A DNA stretch of 64,000 bases, taken from positions 1,364,944 through 1,428,943 of the forward strand of contig NZ_GL732463.1 in NCBI RefSeq assembly GCF_000187585.1. Reading direction: 5' to 3'. Shown here one piece after another: positions 27,465 through 35,682 of the stretch. The notes under the pieces were generated by a model. That model searched no databases. It saw nothing but the letters and a program-made list of their open reading frames with translations, and was not told where the DNA came from. A program made the position numbers and the translations under genes. Origin of the DNA: Streptococcus peroris ATCC 700780. GTDB taxonomy: Bacteria > Bacillota > Bacilli > Lactobacillales > Streptococcaceae. The first letter of the stretch is position 1, and every line of letters begins with the position of its first letter.

Positions 27465-27503
27465 AAAAGAAGGCTTGACGGCCTTCTTTTTCTACACTAT
27501 ACT
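27465..27503 (+). terminator. terminator overlapping the PAP2 promoter
   Basis: AAAAGAAGGC pairs with GCCTTCTTTT, ending the ABC operon at about 27491. The stem includes TTGACG (27475-27480), which with TATACT (27498-27503, 17-bp spacer) forms the promoter of the next gene. Confidence 0.75.
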
Positions 27504-27559
27504 AGAGTAGGAGAAGCTAGCAAGCTTCTTGTGAAAAGAATAGGAATAACGAGAAAAAT

Positions 27560-28063
27560 ATGAAACACTATCAAGAATGGTACGATAAAAGAAAAGCAAG
27601 TCTTCTTCGACATCCACAAGGATTGCAACTGATGCGAGTTTTTAATCGCATGATGACAGTTCTGATGCCAGTAGCCTACGTGACCTTGTTGGGAACAAAC
27701 TTTATAAGTAAAGGCTTAGGGAAAGAATTTTCTACCTATATCATGGTGCCAGCTGTTGGCTTTGTCCTATTGACGCTCGTTCGTAAGTGGATCAATCAAC
27801 CACGTCCTTACGAGGCTTGGGAGATTATCCCTTTACTCGACAAGGATAGTTCGGGTAATTCAATGCCTAGTCGACATGTCTTTTCAGCCGCCATCATTTC
27901 CATGGCTTGCCTGCATGCAAATCTACCTGTGGGCTTGGTTTTACTGATTACATCAGCCCTTCTCGGTCTTGTGCGAGTCTTAGGAGGTGTTCATTATCCC
28001 AAGGATGTTCTGGTTGGCTATGCTTGTGGGCTTATCTGGGGAATTCTCTTCTTTATGTTGTAA
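27560..28063 (+). CDS. PAP2 family phosphatase
   Basis: The 167-residue membrane protein has about four to five hydrophobic segments. The three phosphatase motifs are KWINQPRP near 74-81, PSRH near 98-101, and RVLGGVHYPKD near 137-147 (catalytic His and Asp). Family members dephosphorylate undecaprenyl pyrophosphate or phosphatidate at the outer membrane face. The conventional PSGH motif is PSRH here. Lipid carrier recycling is the most likely role but is not proven. Confidence 0.88.
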   Translation: MKHYQEWYDKRKASLLRHPQGLQLMRVFNRMMTVLMPVAYVTLLGTNFISKGLGKEFSTYIMVPAVGFVLLTLVRKWINQPRPYEAWEIIPLLDKDSSGNSMPSRHVFSAAIISMACLHANLPVGLVLLITSALLGLVRVLGGVHYPKDVLVGYACGLIWGILFFML

Positions 28064-28068
28064 AAAGC

Positions 28069-28128
28069 AAAGCAAGTGGGCTTGGCCTCGTAACCACTTA
28101 CGGGCTAAAAGTAACCACTTGCTTTTTT
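28069..28128 (+). terminator. terminator after the PAP2 gene
   Basis: AAAGCAAGTGG (28069-28079) pairs with CCACTTGCTTT (28115-28125), with TTTTT after it. The 35-nt loop has its own CCACTTACGGG segment. Confidence 0.8.
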
Positions 28129-28132
28129 GCTC

Positions 28133-28161
28133 TTGTAAAGTTTTCTAGGCTTTGGTATAGT
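28133..28161 (+). promoter_or_regulatory. promoter of the LytTR regulator operon
   Basis: TTGTAA (28133-28138), a 17-bp spacer, TATAGT (28156-28161) with an upstream TTTGG extended element. Confidence 0.65.
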
Positions 28162-28181
28162 AGATGCAGAAAGGAGATAGG

Positions 28182-28628
28182 ATGAAGTTACGAATCGAGA
28201 TTGATAGTGAACTAACTGAGACAGAGATTGTCATCAAGGCTGCAGCCCTGACAGATGAAATAGCTGATTTGCAACGACTCTTGCAAGAAACCAAGGCTCC
28301 TAGGTTAATTTTCTATAAGGGGACGGGGGAGTACTACTTAGACTTGTCAGAAATTCTCTTTTTTGAGACAGAAGGTAGCAAGATTTACGCTCATACCCAG
28401 AAAGAAGCCTATGAGGTAAGACTTAAGCTTTATGAGTTAGAGTCCATCCTGCCTCGCTATTTCAGTCGAGTATCTAAGTCGACCATTGCCAATCTTCGGC
28501 AGGTCTACTCGGTGGACAAGTCCTTCTCAGGGACAGGAACTATTTCCTTTTATCAGACCCACAAGGAGGTTCATGTGTCAAGGCACTACCAATCCCTCCT
28601 AAAAGAAAATCTAAGAAACATGAGGTAA
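28182..28628 (+). CDS. LytTR-domain transcriptional regulator
   Basis: The ATG after GAAAGGAGATAG gives a 148-residue protein. Residues about 48-145 form a LytTR DNA-binding domain (the ILFFETEGSKIYAHT segment near 64-78, FSRVSKSTIANL near 99-110, VSRHY near 133-137). There is no receiver domain, so it is not a classical response regulator. It is followed after 4 bp by a LiaF-like membrane protein. Paired LytTR regulators and membrane inhibitors occur in streptococci, so the neighbour may control its activity. Confidence 0.88.
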   Translation: MKLRIEIDSELTETEIVIKAAALTDEIADLQRLLQETKAPRLIFYKGTGEYYLDLSEILFFETEGSKIYAHTQKEAYEVRLKLYELESILPRYFSRVSKSTIANLRQVYSVDKSFSGTGTISFYQTHKEVHVSRHYQSLLKENLRNMR

Positions 28629-28632
28629 GAAG

Positions 28633-29307
28633 ATGAAAAAAAAAGCATTTGGTATTGTATTGCTAGTATTGGCAGCTTTAGTATTATTACAGGGGAATTT
28701 TGGGATTCCTGCTTTGGGAGGGCACATTTGGCCCTTGGTAGGTATTGCATTTTTTGCCTATCAATCAGTTGAAGCTTTGTTACGTCGCCACTTCACTTCA
28801 GCCTCTTTTACAGCCTTAGTGGCCCTCTTGATTGCCAATCATTTTTATGATATTTTACCGATTCCCAATCAATCGCTGTTCTGGGCGGGAGTTCTAATCG
28901 TTCTCGGAGTAAGTATGTTGACTCACTCAAATAAAACTTGGAGTGGAAAGAAATTTTGGAACAATAGAGAGAAAAAAGTTCCTACTGATAAGGAAATCAT
29001 TTTTGGAAGTGGGACCTTTTATAATCAAGACCAAGACTTGGTAGAAGACCAAGCGGAAGCTGTTTTTGGAGATGCTAAGATTTATTATGATAATGCAAAT
29101 ATTCTAGGTGATGTAGCAATATTAAGCGTGGACGTAGTTTTTGGAAGTGCAACCATTTATATCCCTGAGCATTGGAAAGTGGACCTTCGGGTAGAATCAG
29201 TATTTAGCAGTCCGCAGGTAGAAGTAGCGACAGCCCCAACCAGCAAAACCTTGATTATCCGTGGAGACGTAGTTTTTGGAAAATTAGAAGTTGTTTATGT
29301 TCATTAA
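28633..29307 (+). CDS. LiaF-like cell envelope stress membrane protein
   Basis: The 224-residue product has three to four membrane segments in the first 100 residues, then a soluble C-terminal domain (about 115-224) with repeated VFGSATIY- and VFGDAKIYY-like strands. That pattern is the LiaF/DUF2154 beta domain. LiaF inhibits the LiaSR system in Bacillus and streptococci. Here its partner would be the LytTR protein encoded just before it. The role is inferred from family and context. Confidence 0.85.
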   Translation: MKKKAFGIVLLVLAALVLLQGNFGIPALGGHIWPLVGIAFFAYQSVEALLRRHFTSASFTALVALLIANHFYDILPIPNQSLFWAGVLIVLGVSMLTHSNKTWSGKKFWNNREKKVPTDKEIIFGSGTFYNQDQDLVEDQAEAVFGDAKIYYDNANILGDVAILSVDVVFGSATIYIPEHWKVDLRVESVFSSPQVEVATAPTSKTLIIRGDVVFGKLEVVYVH

Positions 29308-29324
29308 AAAATCTTCCAATCCCC

Positions 29325-29353
29325 TTGCCAAAAATACGAAAGTGTGGTAACAT
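29325..29353 (+). promoter_or_regulatory. rpmB promoter
   Basis: TTGCCA (29325-29330), a 17-bp spacer and TAACAT (29348-29353) with a TGTGG extended element. The leader is about 50 nt with an imperfect inverted repeat (GTGCTAGCAC). Confidence 0.65.
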
Positions 29354-29411
29354 AGTACGGTATGTGGTGCTAGCACATCCGCTATATTAGATCTAATAGG
29401 AGGAAAACATA

Positions 29412-29600
29412 ATGGCTAAAGTATGTTACTTTACAGGTCGTAAGACTGTATCAGGAAACAACCGTTCACACGCGATGAACAAAACTAAACGTGCCGTAAA
29501 ACCAAACCTTCAAAAAGTTACTGTACTTATCGATGGTAAACCTAAAAAAGTTTGGGCTTCAGCTCGTGCTTTGAAATCAGGAAAAGTAGAACGCGTTTAA
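29412..29600 (+). CDS. rpmB: 50S ribosomal protein L28
   Basis: The 62-residue basic protein has the L28 signature: [19 protein letters not shown] near 4-22 and a C-terminal [16 protein letters not shown]. It lies near the peptide tunnel region of the large subunit. AGGAGG precedes the start. It is a single-gene unit with its own terminator. Confidence 0.97.
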   Translation: MAKVCYFTGRKTVSGNNRSHAMNKTKRAVKPNLQKVTVLIDGKPKKVWASARALKSGKVERV

Positions 29601-29609
29601 TAAAGAAAC

Positions 29610-29632
29610 AAAGACCTTTGAGGTCTTTTTCT
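29610..29632 (+). terminator. rpmB terminator
   Basis: AAAGACCT / AGGTCTTT stem followed by TTCTTTT. Confidence 0.85.
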
Positions 29633-29695
29633 TTTGCTCGAAAGCTGAAATCATTTGAAAAATCAAGTAAATATCCGCTGATACAGCATTCTGCT

Positions 29696-29724
29696 TTTAC
29701 ACTTGGCTTGAAATATGATAAAAT
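29696..29724 (+). promoter_or_regulatory. promoter of the asp23-fakA operon
   Basis: TTTACA (29696-29701), a 17-bp spacer and TAAAAT (29719-29724). Confidence 0.6.
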
Positions 29725-29752
29725 AAAGTATCAACTAGTTGAGGTAAAGAAA

Positions 29753-30118
29753 ATGACTGTAAAAATTAATACAAAAGATGGTCAAATCGAACTGACAGAT
29801 GACGTGATTGCAACCGTTGTAGGCGGTGCAGCAACTGAGATTTTTGGTGTAGTCGGTATGGCTAGTAAAAACGCCCTCAAAGATAATTTCCAAGCCCTAC
29901 TTGGGAAAGAAAATTATTCAAAAGGTGTTGTCGTAAAAGCAGCCGAAGATGGAAGCATTGCAGTTGATGTTTATACTGTATTAAGTTACGGAACAAAAAT
30001 CAGTGAAGTTTCAAAAAACATTCAAGAACGCGTACGTTTTAGCTTGGAAAACCAACTAGGAATTACAGCTCAAACAGTGAATGTTTATATTCAAAATATC
30101 AAAGTTGTAGGAGAATAA
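29753..30118 (+). CDS. Asp23/Gls24 family envelope stress protein (YloU-like)
   Basis: The start after GAGGTAAAG gives 121 residues; a longer open frame upstream crosses the rpmB terminator and is rejected. The Asp23 domain covers nearly the whole protein (IATVVGGAATEIFGVVGM near 24-41, and VNVYIQNIKVV at the end). Asp23 proteins collect at the membrane and relate to envelope stress. The gene precedes fakA by 2 bp, as the YloU/YloV pair does in many Firmicutes, which points to a shared but undefined role. Confidence 0.9.
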   Translation: MTVKINTKDGQIELTDDVIATVVGGAATEIFGVVGMASKNALKDNFQALLGKENYSKGVVVKAAEDGSIAVDVYTVLSYGTKISEVSKNIQERVRFSLENQLGITAQTVNVYIQNIKVVGE

Positions 30119-30120
30119 TC

Positions 30121-31788
30121 GTGTCAAATATTACTACAAGCTTATTTCAAGAAATGGTACAGGCTGCTTCAACTCGTTTGAATAAGCAAGCCGAATATGT
30201 CAATTCCTTAAACGTTTTCCCAGTTCCAGACGGAGATACAGGGACAAACATGGGAATGACCATCGAAAATGGTGCCAAAGAAGTAGCTGACAAACCAGCT
30301 TCAACCGTTGGCGAAGCAGCAAGTATCTTGGCTAAAGGTCTATTGATGGGTGCGCGTGGAAACTCAGGAGTTATCACTTCTCAACTTTTCCGTGGATTCT
30401 CACAAGCTATCAAGGAAAAAGATGAATTAACTGGTCAAGATTTGGCCCTTGCCTTCCAATCTGGTGTAGAAGTAGCCTACAAAGCTGTTATGAAACCCGT
30501 TGAAGGAACTATCTTGACAGTATCACGTGGAGCTGCCATCGGTGCTAAGAAAAAAGCAGAACAGACAGATGACGCAGTTGAAGTGATGCGTGCAGCCTTG
30601 GAAGGAGCAAAAGCAGCCCTTGCTAAAACTCCAGAAATGCTTCCAGTTTTGAAGGAAGTTGGAGTTGTGGACTCAGGTGGTCAAGGTTTGGTCTTCATCT
30701 ATGAAGGTTTCCTTTCAGCTTTAACTGGTGAATACAGCGCTTCTGAAGACTTTGTCGCAACTCCAGCAAACATGAGTGAAATGATCAATGCAGAACACCA
30801 TAAGTCTGTCGCTGGTCATGTAGCGACTGAAGACATCACTTACGGATACTGTACAGAAATCATGGTAGCCCTTAAACAAGGCCCAACTTATGCGAAAGAC
30901 TTTGATTATGATGAGTTCCGTAACTATCTAAATCAACTTGGAGATTCTCTTCTCGTTGTCAATGATGATGAAATCGTCAAGGTCCATGTCCATACAGAAG
31001 ATCCAGGTCTTGTTATGCAAGAAGGTCTCAAATATGGTAGCTTGATTAAAGTGAAAGTGGACAATATGCGCAATCAACATGATGCGCAAGTGGAAAAAGA
31101 AGCAGCTCAAGCAAGTAAGACTGTTGAAGAAAAAGAATATGCCCTTATCGCTGTTGTAGCTGGTCAGGGATTGGCAGATATTTTCCGTGCGCAAGGTGTG
31201 GATTATGTCATCGAGGGTGGACAAACCATGAATCCTTCGACAGAAGACTTTGTCAAGGCTGTTGAGAAAGTTAATGCCCGTAACATCATCTTCTTGCCAA
31301 ACAACAAGAATATCTTTATGGCAGCCCAATCTGCAGCTGAAGTGTTGGAACAACCAGCTGTTGTAGTAGAAGCTCGTACAATTCCTCAAGGATTGACAAG
31401 TCTTCTTGCCTTTGACCCAAGCAAATCCATCGAAGAAAACCAAGAACGTATGACCTCAGTTCTCGGTGATGTTGTTAGCGGTAGCGTCACAACAGCTGTT
31501 CGTGATACAACGATCGATGGCTTGGAAATCCATGAAAATGACAATCTTGGTATGGTGGATGGTAAGATCCTCGTATCAAACCCTGATATGCACCAAACCT
31601 TGACTGAAACCTTGAAGCACATGTTGGACGAAGACAGTGAAATCGTAACCTTCTATGTCGGAGAAGACGGAAGCGAAGAATTAGCAAATGAAATTGCTCA
31701 AGAAATCGCAGAAGAATTCGAAGATGTTGAAGTAGAAATTCACCAAGGACAACAACCGGTTTACCCATACCTTTTCAGTGTGGAATAA
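30121..31788 (+). CDS. fakA: fatty acid kinase subunit FakA (DhaL/DegV-binding family)
   Basis: The 555-residue protein starts with GTG after TAGGAG located in the end of the preceding gene. An N-terminal DhaL-like ATP-binding domain holds PVPDGDTGTNM near 33-43 (Asp ligands for Mg2+) and GARGNSGVI near 77-85. A middle domain and a C-terminal FakB-binding domain follow. With FakB it phosphorylates exogenous fatty acids for phospholipid synthesis. FakB (DegV) genes are not in the window. The length suits the family. Confidence 0.93.
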   Translation: MSNITTSLFQEMVQAASTRLNKQAEYVNSLNVFPVPDGDTGTNMGMTIENGAKEVADKPASTVGEAASILAKGLLMGARGNSGVITSQLFRGFSQAIKEKDELTGQDLALAFQSGVEVAYKAVMKPVEGTILTVSRGAAIGAKKKAEQTDDAVEVMRAALEGAKAALAKTPEMLPVLKEVGVVDSGGQGLVFIYEGFLSALTGEYSASEDFVATPANMSEMINAEHHKSVAGHVATEDITYGYCTEIMVALKQGPTYAKDFDYDEFRNYLNQLGDSLLVVNDDEIVKVHVHTEDPGLVMQEGLKYGSLIKVKVDNMRNQHDAQVEKEAAQASKTVEEKEYALIAVVAGQGLADIFRAQGVDYVIEGGQTMNPSTEDFVKAVEKVNARNIIFLPNNKNIFMAAQSAAEVLEQPAVVVEARTIPQGLTSLLAFDPSKSIEENQERMTSVLGDVVSGSVTTAVRDTTIDGLEIHENDNLGMVDGKILVSNPDMHQTLTETLKHMLDEDSEIVTFYVGEDGSEELANEIAQEIAEEFEDVEVEIHQGQQPVYPYLFSVE

Positions 31789-31802
31789 AGATTAAATAAT
31801 AG

Positions 31803-31838
31803 AAAAAAAGAAAGTTGAGAAATCAACTTTCTTTTTTT
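31803..31838 (+). terminator. fakA terminator
   Basis: AAAGAAAGTTGA pairs with TCAACTTTCTTT, followed by TTTT. Confidence 0.92.
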
Positions 31839-31930
31839 GTGACATTTGTCATATTTCCTCATGACAGAAGCTTCTAGTGATTCTACCTTCAAAGAATTAT
31901 ACTAGATGTATCAAATGGAGGAAGAAAAAA

Positions 31931-32122
31931 ATGAAACATAAAGTAATTGTCGCAATGAGTTTAGTAGCAGCAGGAGTCATGACTTATCTCATGTTTTCAG
32001 GATTGGATGAAGGCTTCTATCATTTTCCTTGGGAGCTATTTGCAGGTTTTGGAATCATGTCTTGGTTGATCCGAGAAGGTTTGAAGTTAGTCTCAGATGT
32101 GAAAAAGGAGTTTGAAAAATGA
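31931..32122 (+). CDS. small membrane protein, first gene of ABC/two-component operon
   Basis: The 63-residue protein starts at ATG after ATGGAGGAAG. It has an N-terminal hydrophobic helix (about 5-23), a short aromatic loop, and a second helix (about 35-52) ending in a Lys/Glu tail. TATACT at 31908-31913 is a possible -10. Its end overlaps the next small gene by 4 bp (ATGA). It is not recognised as a known family; location suggests an accessory subunit of the ABC system. Confidence 0.75.
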   Translation: MKHKVIVAMSLVAAGVMTYLMFSGLDEGFYHFPWELFAGFGIMSWLIREGLKLVSDVKKEFEK

Positions 32123-32313
32123 AAAAAGCGATTCTCTATCTTTTTATTGGACTATCACTAGTGGTATGGTTGGTAGAAATGTTTACAGGTTGGTTTGATC
32201 AAGCCTTCCTTCACCAATTTATCCGTGGTGCCTGGGGATTAGGATTTATGATTTTTATCGCCTTTCCGATGGGAAAGGAGTGGCTGAAAGGAGAATATCA
32301 TGAACATGATTAA
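32119..32313 (+). CDS. small membrane protein, second gene of ABC/two-component operon
   Basis: The 64-residue product has two hydrophobic helices (about 4-21 and 36-52) and a charged tail ending EYHEHD. It overlaps the previous gene by 4 bp and the ATPase gene by 14 bp, so expression is tightly coupled. Its shape resembles the previous protein, suggesting a pair. The function is unknown. Confidence 0.75.
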   Translation: MKKAILYLFIGLSLVVWLVEMFTGWFDQAFLHQFIRGAWGLGFMIFIAFPMGKEWLKGEYHEHD

Positions 32314-33184
32314 GGTAGAAAGCCTCAATAAAAACATCAAGGGCAAGGCTATTTTGAAGGATATTTCCTTTGAGGTAGCGGAAGGCGAATGCGTCGCCTT
32401 GATTGGGCCCAATGGTGCCGGAAAGACAACTCTTTTGGACTGTTTGCTTGGAGATAAGCTAGTCACCAGCGGTCAAGTATCCATCCAAGGCTTGCCAGTG
32501 ACGAGTTCTCAGTTAGACTATATTAGAGGCTACCTCCCTCAAGAAAATGTCATCGTTCAGAAATTAAAGGTCAAAGAGTTGATTGCTTTCTTTCAAAGTA
32601 TTTATCCAAATCCCTTGAACAATCAGGAAATCGATCAACTATTACAGTTTGACAAGCAACAAAAAGAACAATTGGCAGAAAAATTGTCAGGTGGGCAAAA
32701 GCGTCTCTTTTCATTTGTCTTGACCTTGATTGGCCGACCAAAGCTTGTCTTTTTAGATGAGCCAACTGCGGCCATGGATACTTCAACTCGTCAACGTTTT
32801 TGGGAAATTGTCCAAGACTTAAAAGCGCAGGGAGTCACCATTCTCTATTCGTCTCATTATATCGAGGAGGTAGAGCATACAGCGGACCGGATTTTGGTCT
32901 TAAATAAGGGAGAATTGATTCGTGATACGACACCACTAGCTATGCGCAGTGAAGAGATTGAAAAGCACTTTATCCTACCTCTAGCTTACAAGGAAGTCGT
33001 CGAACAGTCTAACTTGGTTGAAAACTGGTCACAAAAACAAGATGCCCTGCAAGTAGTCACACGTGAAGCGGATGCTTTCTGGGAACTGTTAGTCCAGGCA
33101 GGCTGTAGGATACAAGAAATTGAAGTCAATAACCGTAGCTTGCTAGATACAATCTTTGAAGAAACACAAAAGGGAGATGACTAA
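32300..33184 (+). CDS. ABC transporter ATP-binding protein
   Basis: The 294-residue ATPase has Walker A GPNGAGKTT near 36-44, signature LSGGQ near 129-133 and Walker B LVFLDEPTAAMD near 151-162, followed by a switch His in YSSHYIEE. A C-terminal extension of about 80 residues resembles the BcrA/CcmA-like drug exporter class. It pairs with the permease encoded next and with the downstream sensor kinase and response regulator. An antimicrobial or envelope stress role is inferred. Confidence 0.92.
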   Translation: MNMIKVESLNKNIKGKAILKDISFEVAEGECVALIGPNGAGKTTLLDCLLGDKLVTSGQVSIQGLPVTSSQLDYIRGYLPQENVIVQKLKVKELIAFFQSIYPNPLNNQEIDQLLQFDKQQKEQLAEKLSGGQKRLFSFVLTLIGRPKLVFLDEPTAAMDTSTRQRFWEIVQDLKAQGVTILYSSHYIEEVEHTADRILVLNKGELIRDTTPLAMRSEEIEKHFILPLAYKEVVEQSNLVENWSQKQDALQVVTREADAFWELLVQAGCRIQEIEVNNRSLLDTIFEETQKGDD

Positions 33185-33185
33185 G

Positions 33186-33923
33186 ATGAAACGATGGATC
33201 GCACTAAACAAGATTGAATTTCTATTGACCAAACGACAACTAGTCTATTATCTATTATCCGTAGGGATGCCGACGGCCTTCTATTTATTCTTTTCAGGCA
33301 TGTACCAGGATACACCAGGTGGGCCGGCTAATTTTATGCGCGACTACCTTATCTCCATGACGGCCTTTTCCATGATGTCGACAGCTATCTTTTCATTCCC
33401 AGTTGTTTTACATACCGATAAAATAAACAACTGGCAGAAAACATTACGCCATACTCCAGTAAATATGGTAGAATATTATCTATCAAAGATAACAAGTATG
33501 ATAGTTGATTATTTGGTTTCAATCCTGGTTGTTTTCTCAGTTGGGCACTTGGTCAGAGGTGTGGATATGCCTTTAGGAAGCTGGATTGGGGCTGCGCTCT
33601 TGCTGATTGCGGGAAGTATAGCCTTTGTAGCGCTTGGCTTGATCCTGACACTCTTACCGTCTAGTCAGCTGATGTCTGTCGTGGGCAATCTCCTCTATCT
33701 AGGATTGGCTGTTTTAGGCGGACTCTGGATGCCCATCTCTTTATTTCCAGACTGGATGCAAGCAATCGGTAAGTGCCTGCCAACTTATCAGTTGATGGAG
33801 TTGCTCAAAACCTTCTTAAACGAGGGTGGCATCAATTTATCAGCCACAGTTTATCTACTTGTTTTTTCAGCAGTTTTATTTGGTTTGACCATTTACCTTC
33901 AAGGTCATAAGGAGAATGCTTAA
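33186..33923 (+). CDS. ABC transporter permease (ABC-2 type)
   Basis: The ATG directly after the stop of the ATPase (TAAG ATG) gives 245 residues. About six membrane segments are seen, with the long loop between the first two, as in ABC-2 permeases. It ends in ATGCTT, overlapping the start of the kinase gene by 1 bp. With the ATPase it likely exports a hydrophobic or peptide compound. The substrate is unknown. Confidence 0.88.
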   Translation: MKRWIALNKIEFLLTKRQLVYYLLSVGMPTAFYLFFSGMYQDTPGGPANFMRDYLISMTAFSMMSTAIFSFPVVLHTDKINNWQKTLRHTPVNMVEYYLSKITSMIVDYLVSILVVFSVGHLVRGVDMPLGSWIGAALLLIAGSIAFVALGLILTLLPSSQLMSVVGNLLYLGLAVLGGLWMPISLFPDWMQAIGKCLPTYQLMELLKTFLNEGGINLSATVYLLVFSAVLFGLTIYLQGHKENA

Positions 33924-35020
33924 TGCTTGAAAGACTGAAAAGCATACACTATATGTTTTGGGCCAGTTTGATTTTTATGGTTTTTCCCATCGTTCCTGTA
34001 ATGACTGGGGAAATTCCTAGCTGGCATTTATTGATTGATATTCTATTTGTAGTGGCTTACTTAGGCGTTTTAACCACCAAGAGCCAGCGCTTATCCTGGC
34101 TCTGTTGGATTATCATGCTAGCCTATGTAGCTGGGTATACCGCCTTTGTTGGTGTAAATTATATCTGGTTCTTCTTTTTCCTTGCTAATCTCTTAATTTA
34201 TCATTTTGGCGTACGTAGTTTTAATTCTTTACATGTCCGGACTTTTCTCCTTGCTCAATTCCTTGTTGTAGGGCAACTTTTGATTTTTCAGGAAGTTGAA
34301 GTTGAGTTTCTAGTTTATCTGCTTGGAATTCTTACTTTTGTCGATCTTATGACATTTGGATTGGTTCGGATTCGCATTGTCGAGGATTTGAAAAAAGCAC
34401 AGGCCAAGCAAAATGCCCAGATAAATCTATTGCTTGCTGAAAATGAACGCAGTCGTATCGGTCAGGATTTGCATGATAGCCTGGGGCATACCTTTGCTAT
34501 GCTGAGTGTCAAGACAGATTTAGCCTTGCAGTTATTTCAGATGCAGGCCTATCCACAGGTGGAGAAGGAATTAAAAGAAATCCACCAGATCAGCAAAGAT
34601 TCCATGAATGAAGTGCGAACCATTGTGGAAAATCTGAAATCACGGACCCTAGCTTCAGAGCTTGAAACTGTCAAAAAGATGCTGGAGATTGCTGGAATTG
34701 AGGTTGAGGTTGACAATCAATTGGACAAGGCTAGCCTGACCCAGGATGTGGAGTCGACGGCTGCTATGATTTTGTTAGAACTGGCAACCAATATCATCAA
34801 GCATGCCAGCGCTAAAAAAGCCTATCTAAAACTGGAACGCACAGACCAGGAATTGCTATTGACAGTTAGAGATGACGGGAAAGGTTTTGCAACTGTAAAA
34901 GGAAATGAACTCCATACAGTCCGTGACCGTGCAGTAGCCTTCTCAGGTCAAGTAGAGCTAGTCAGTTTGAAAAATCCAACAGAGGTGCGCGTGCATCTGC
35001 CTTATAAGGAGAGAAAGTAG
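33923..35020 (+). CDS. NarL-type sensor histidine kinase
   Basis: The 365-residue kinase has about five membrane segments in residues 10-150 with little outside loop, so it probably senses within the membrane or through the ABC partner. The HisKA_3 box RSRIGQDLHDSLGH carries the phospho-accepting His184. The ATPase part holds an N box (ELATNIIKHASA near 287-298) and a G box (DDGKGFA near 321-327). By gene order it resembles pneumococcal TCS11. The response regulator starts immediately after its stop. Confidence 0.92.
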   Translation: MLERLKSIHYMFWASLIFMVFPIVPVMTGEIPSWHLLIDILFVVAYLGVLTTKSQRLSWLCWIIMLAYVAGYTAFVGVNYIWFFFFLANLLIYHFGVRSFNSLHVRTFLLAQFLVVGQLLIFQEVEVEFLVYLLGILTFVDLMTFGLVRIRIVEDLKKAQAKQNAQINLLLAENERSRIGQDLHDSLGHTFAMLSVKTDLALQLFQMQAYPQVEKELKEIHQISKDSMNEVRTIVENLKSRTLASELETVKKMLEIAGIEVEVDNQLDKASLTQDVESTAAMILLELATNIIKHASAKKAYLKLERTDQELLLTVRDDGKGFATVKGNELHTVRDRAVAFSGQVELVSLKNPTEVRVHLPYKERK

Positions 35021-35620
35021 ATGAAAGTATTAGTTGCAGAAGATCAAAGTATGCTAAGAGACGCCATGTGCCAGCTCTTGAGTTTTCAACCAGATGTGGA
35101 GACTGTCTTACAGGCAAAAAATGGAGCCGAGGCTATCGAGGTTTTGGGGAAAGAAGCAGTAGATATTGCCATCCTTGACGTCGAAATGCCAGTCAAGACA
35201 GGACTAGAAGCACTCGAGTGGATCAAACAAGAAGTGCCTAAAACCAAGGTGGTTATCGTTACGACCTTTAAACGCCCAGGCTATTTTGAACGAGCTGTCA
35301 AAGCAGGAGTCGACGCCTATGTCTTGAAGGAGCGGAGCATCGCCGAACTCATGCAAACCCTGCATACGGTGTTAGAGGGACGCAAGGAATATTCTCCAGA
35401 GCTGATGGAAGTCATGATGACCCATCCCAATCCCTTGACCGAGCAGGAAGTTGCCGTTTTACATGGAGTAGCCCAGGGCCTATCTAATCAAGAAATTGCG
35501 GACCAGCTCTACCTCTCAAACGGCACCGTTCGTAATTACATGACCAATATCCTCTCCAAACTAGGCGCCAGCAACCGAACCGAAGCAGCCAAAACTGCCG
35601 AAGAAGAAGGCTGGTTGTGA
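35021..35620 (+). CDS. NarL/FixJ family response regulator
   Basis: The 199-residue protein has a receiver domain (1-118) with acidic pocket E7-D8, phospho-acceptor Asp53 in LDVEMP, Thr/Lys in VTTF and VLKE, and a LuxR-type helix-turn-helix (about 133-195: [29 protein letters not shown]). It starts one base after the kinase stop. It most likely controls the ABC operon itself, although no operator was identified. Confidence 0.93.
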   Translation: MKVLVAEDQSMLRDAMCQLLSFQPDVETVLQAKNGAEAIEVLGKEAVDIAILDVEMPVKTGLEALEWIKQEVPKTKVVIVTTFKRPGYFERAVKAGVDAYVLKERSIAELMQTLHTVLEGRKEYSPELMEVMMTHPNPLTEQEVAVLHGVAQGLSNQEIADQLYLSNGTVRNYMTNILSKLGASNRTEAAKTAEEEGWL

Positions 35621-35633
35621 GGGGAGAATCAAG

Positions 35634-35669
35634 AAAAAATCTCTTAGAAATGAATCTAAGAGATTTTTT
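35634..35669. terminator. bidirectional terminator between response regulator and restriction gene
   Basis: AAAAATCTCTTAGA pairs with TCTAAGAGATTTTT with a 6-nt loop; T-tracts lie on both strands and both genes converge here. Confidence 0.9.
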
Positions 35670-35682
35670 GCACTATTTATAG

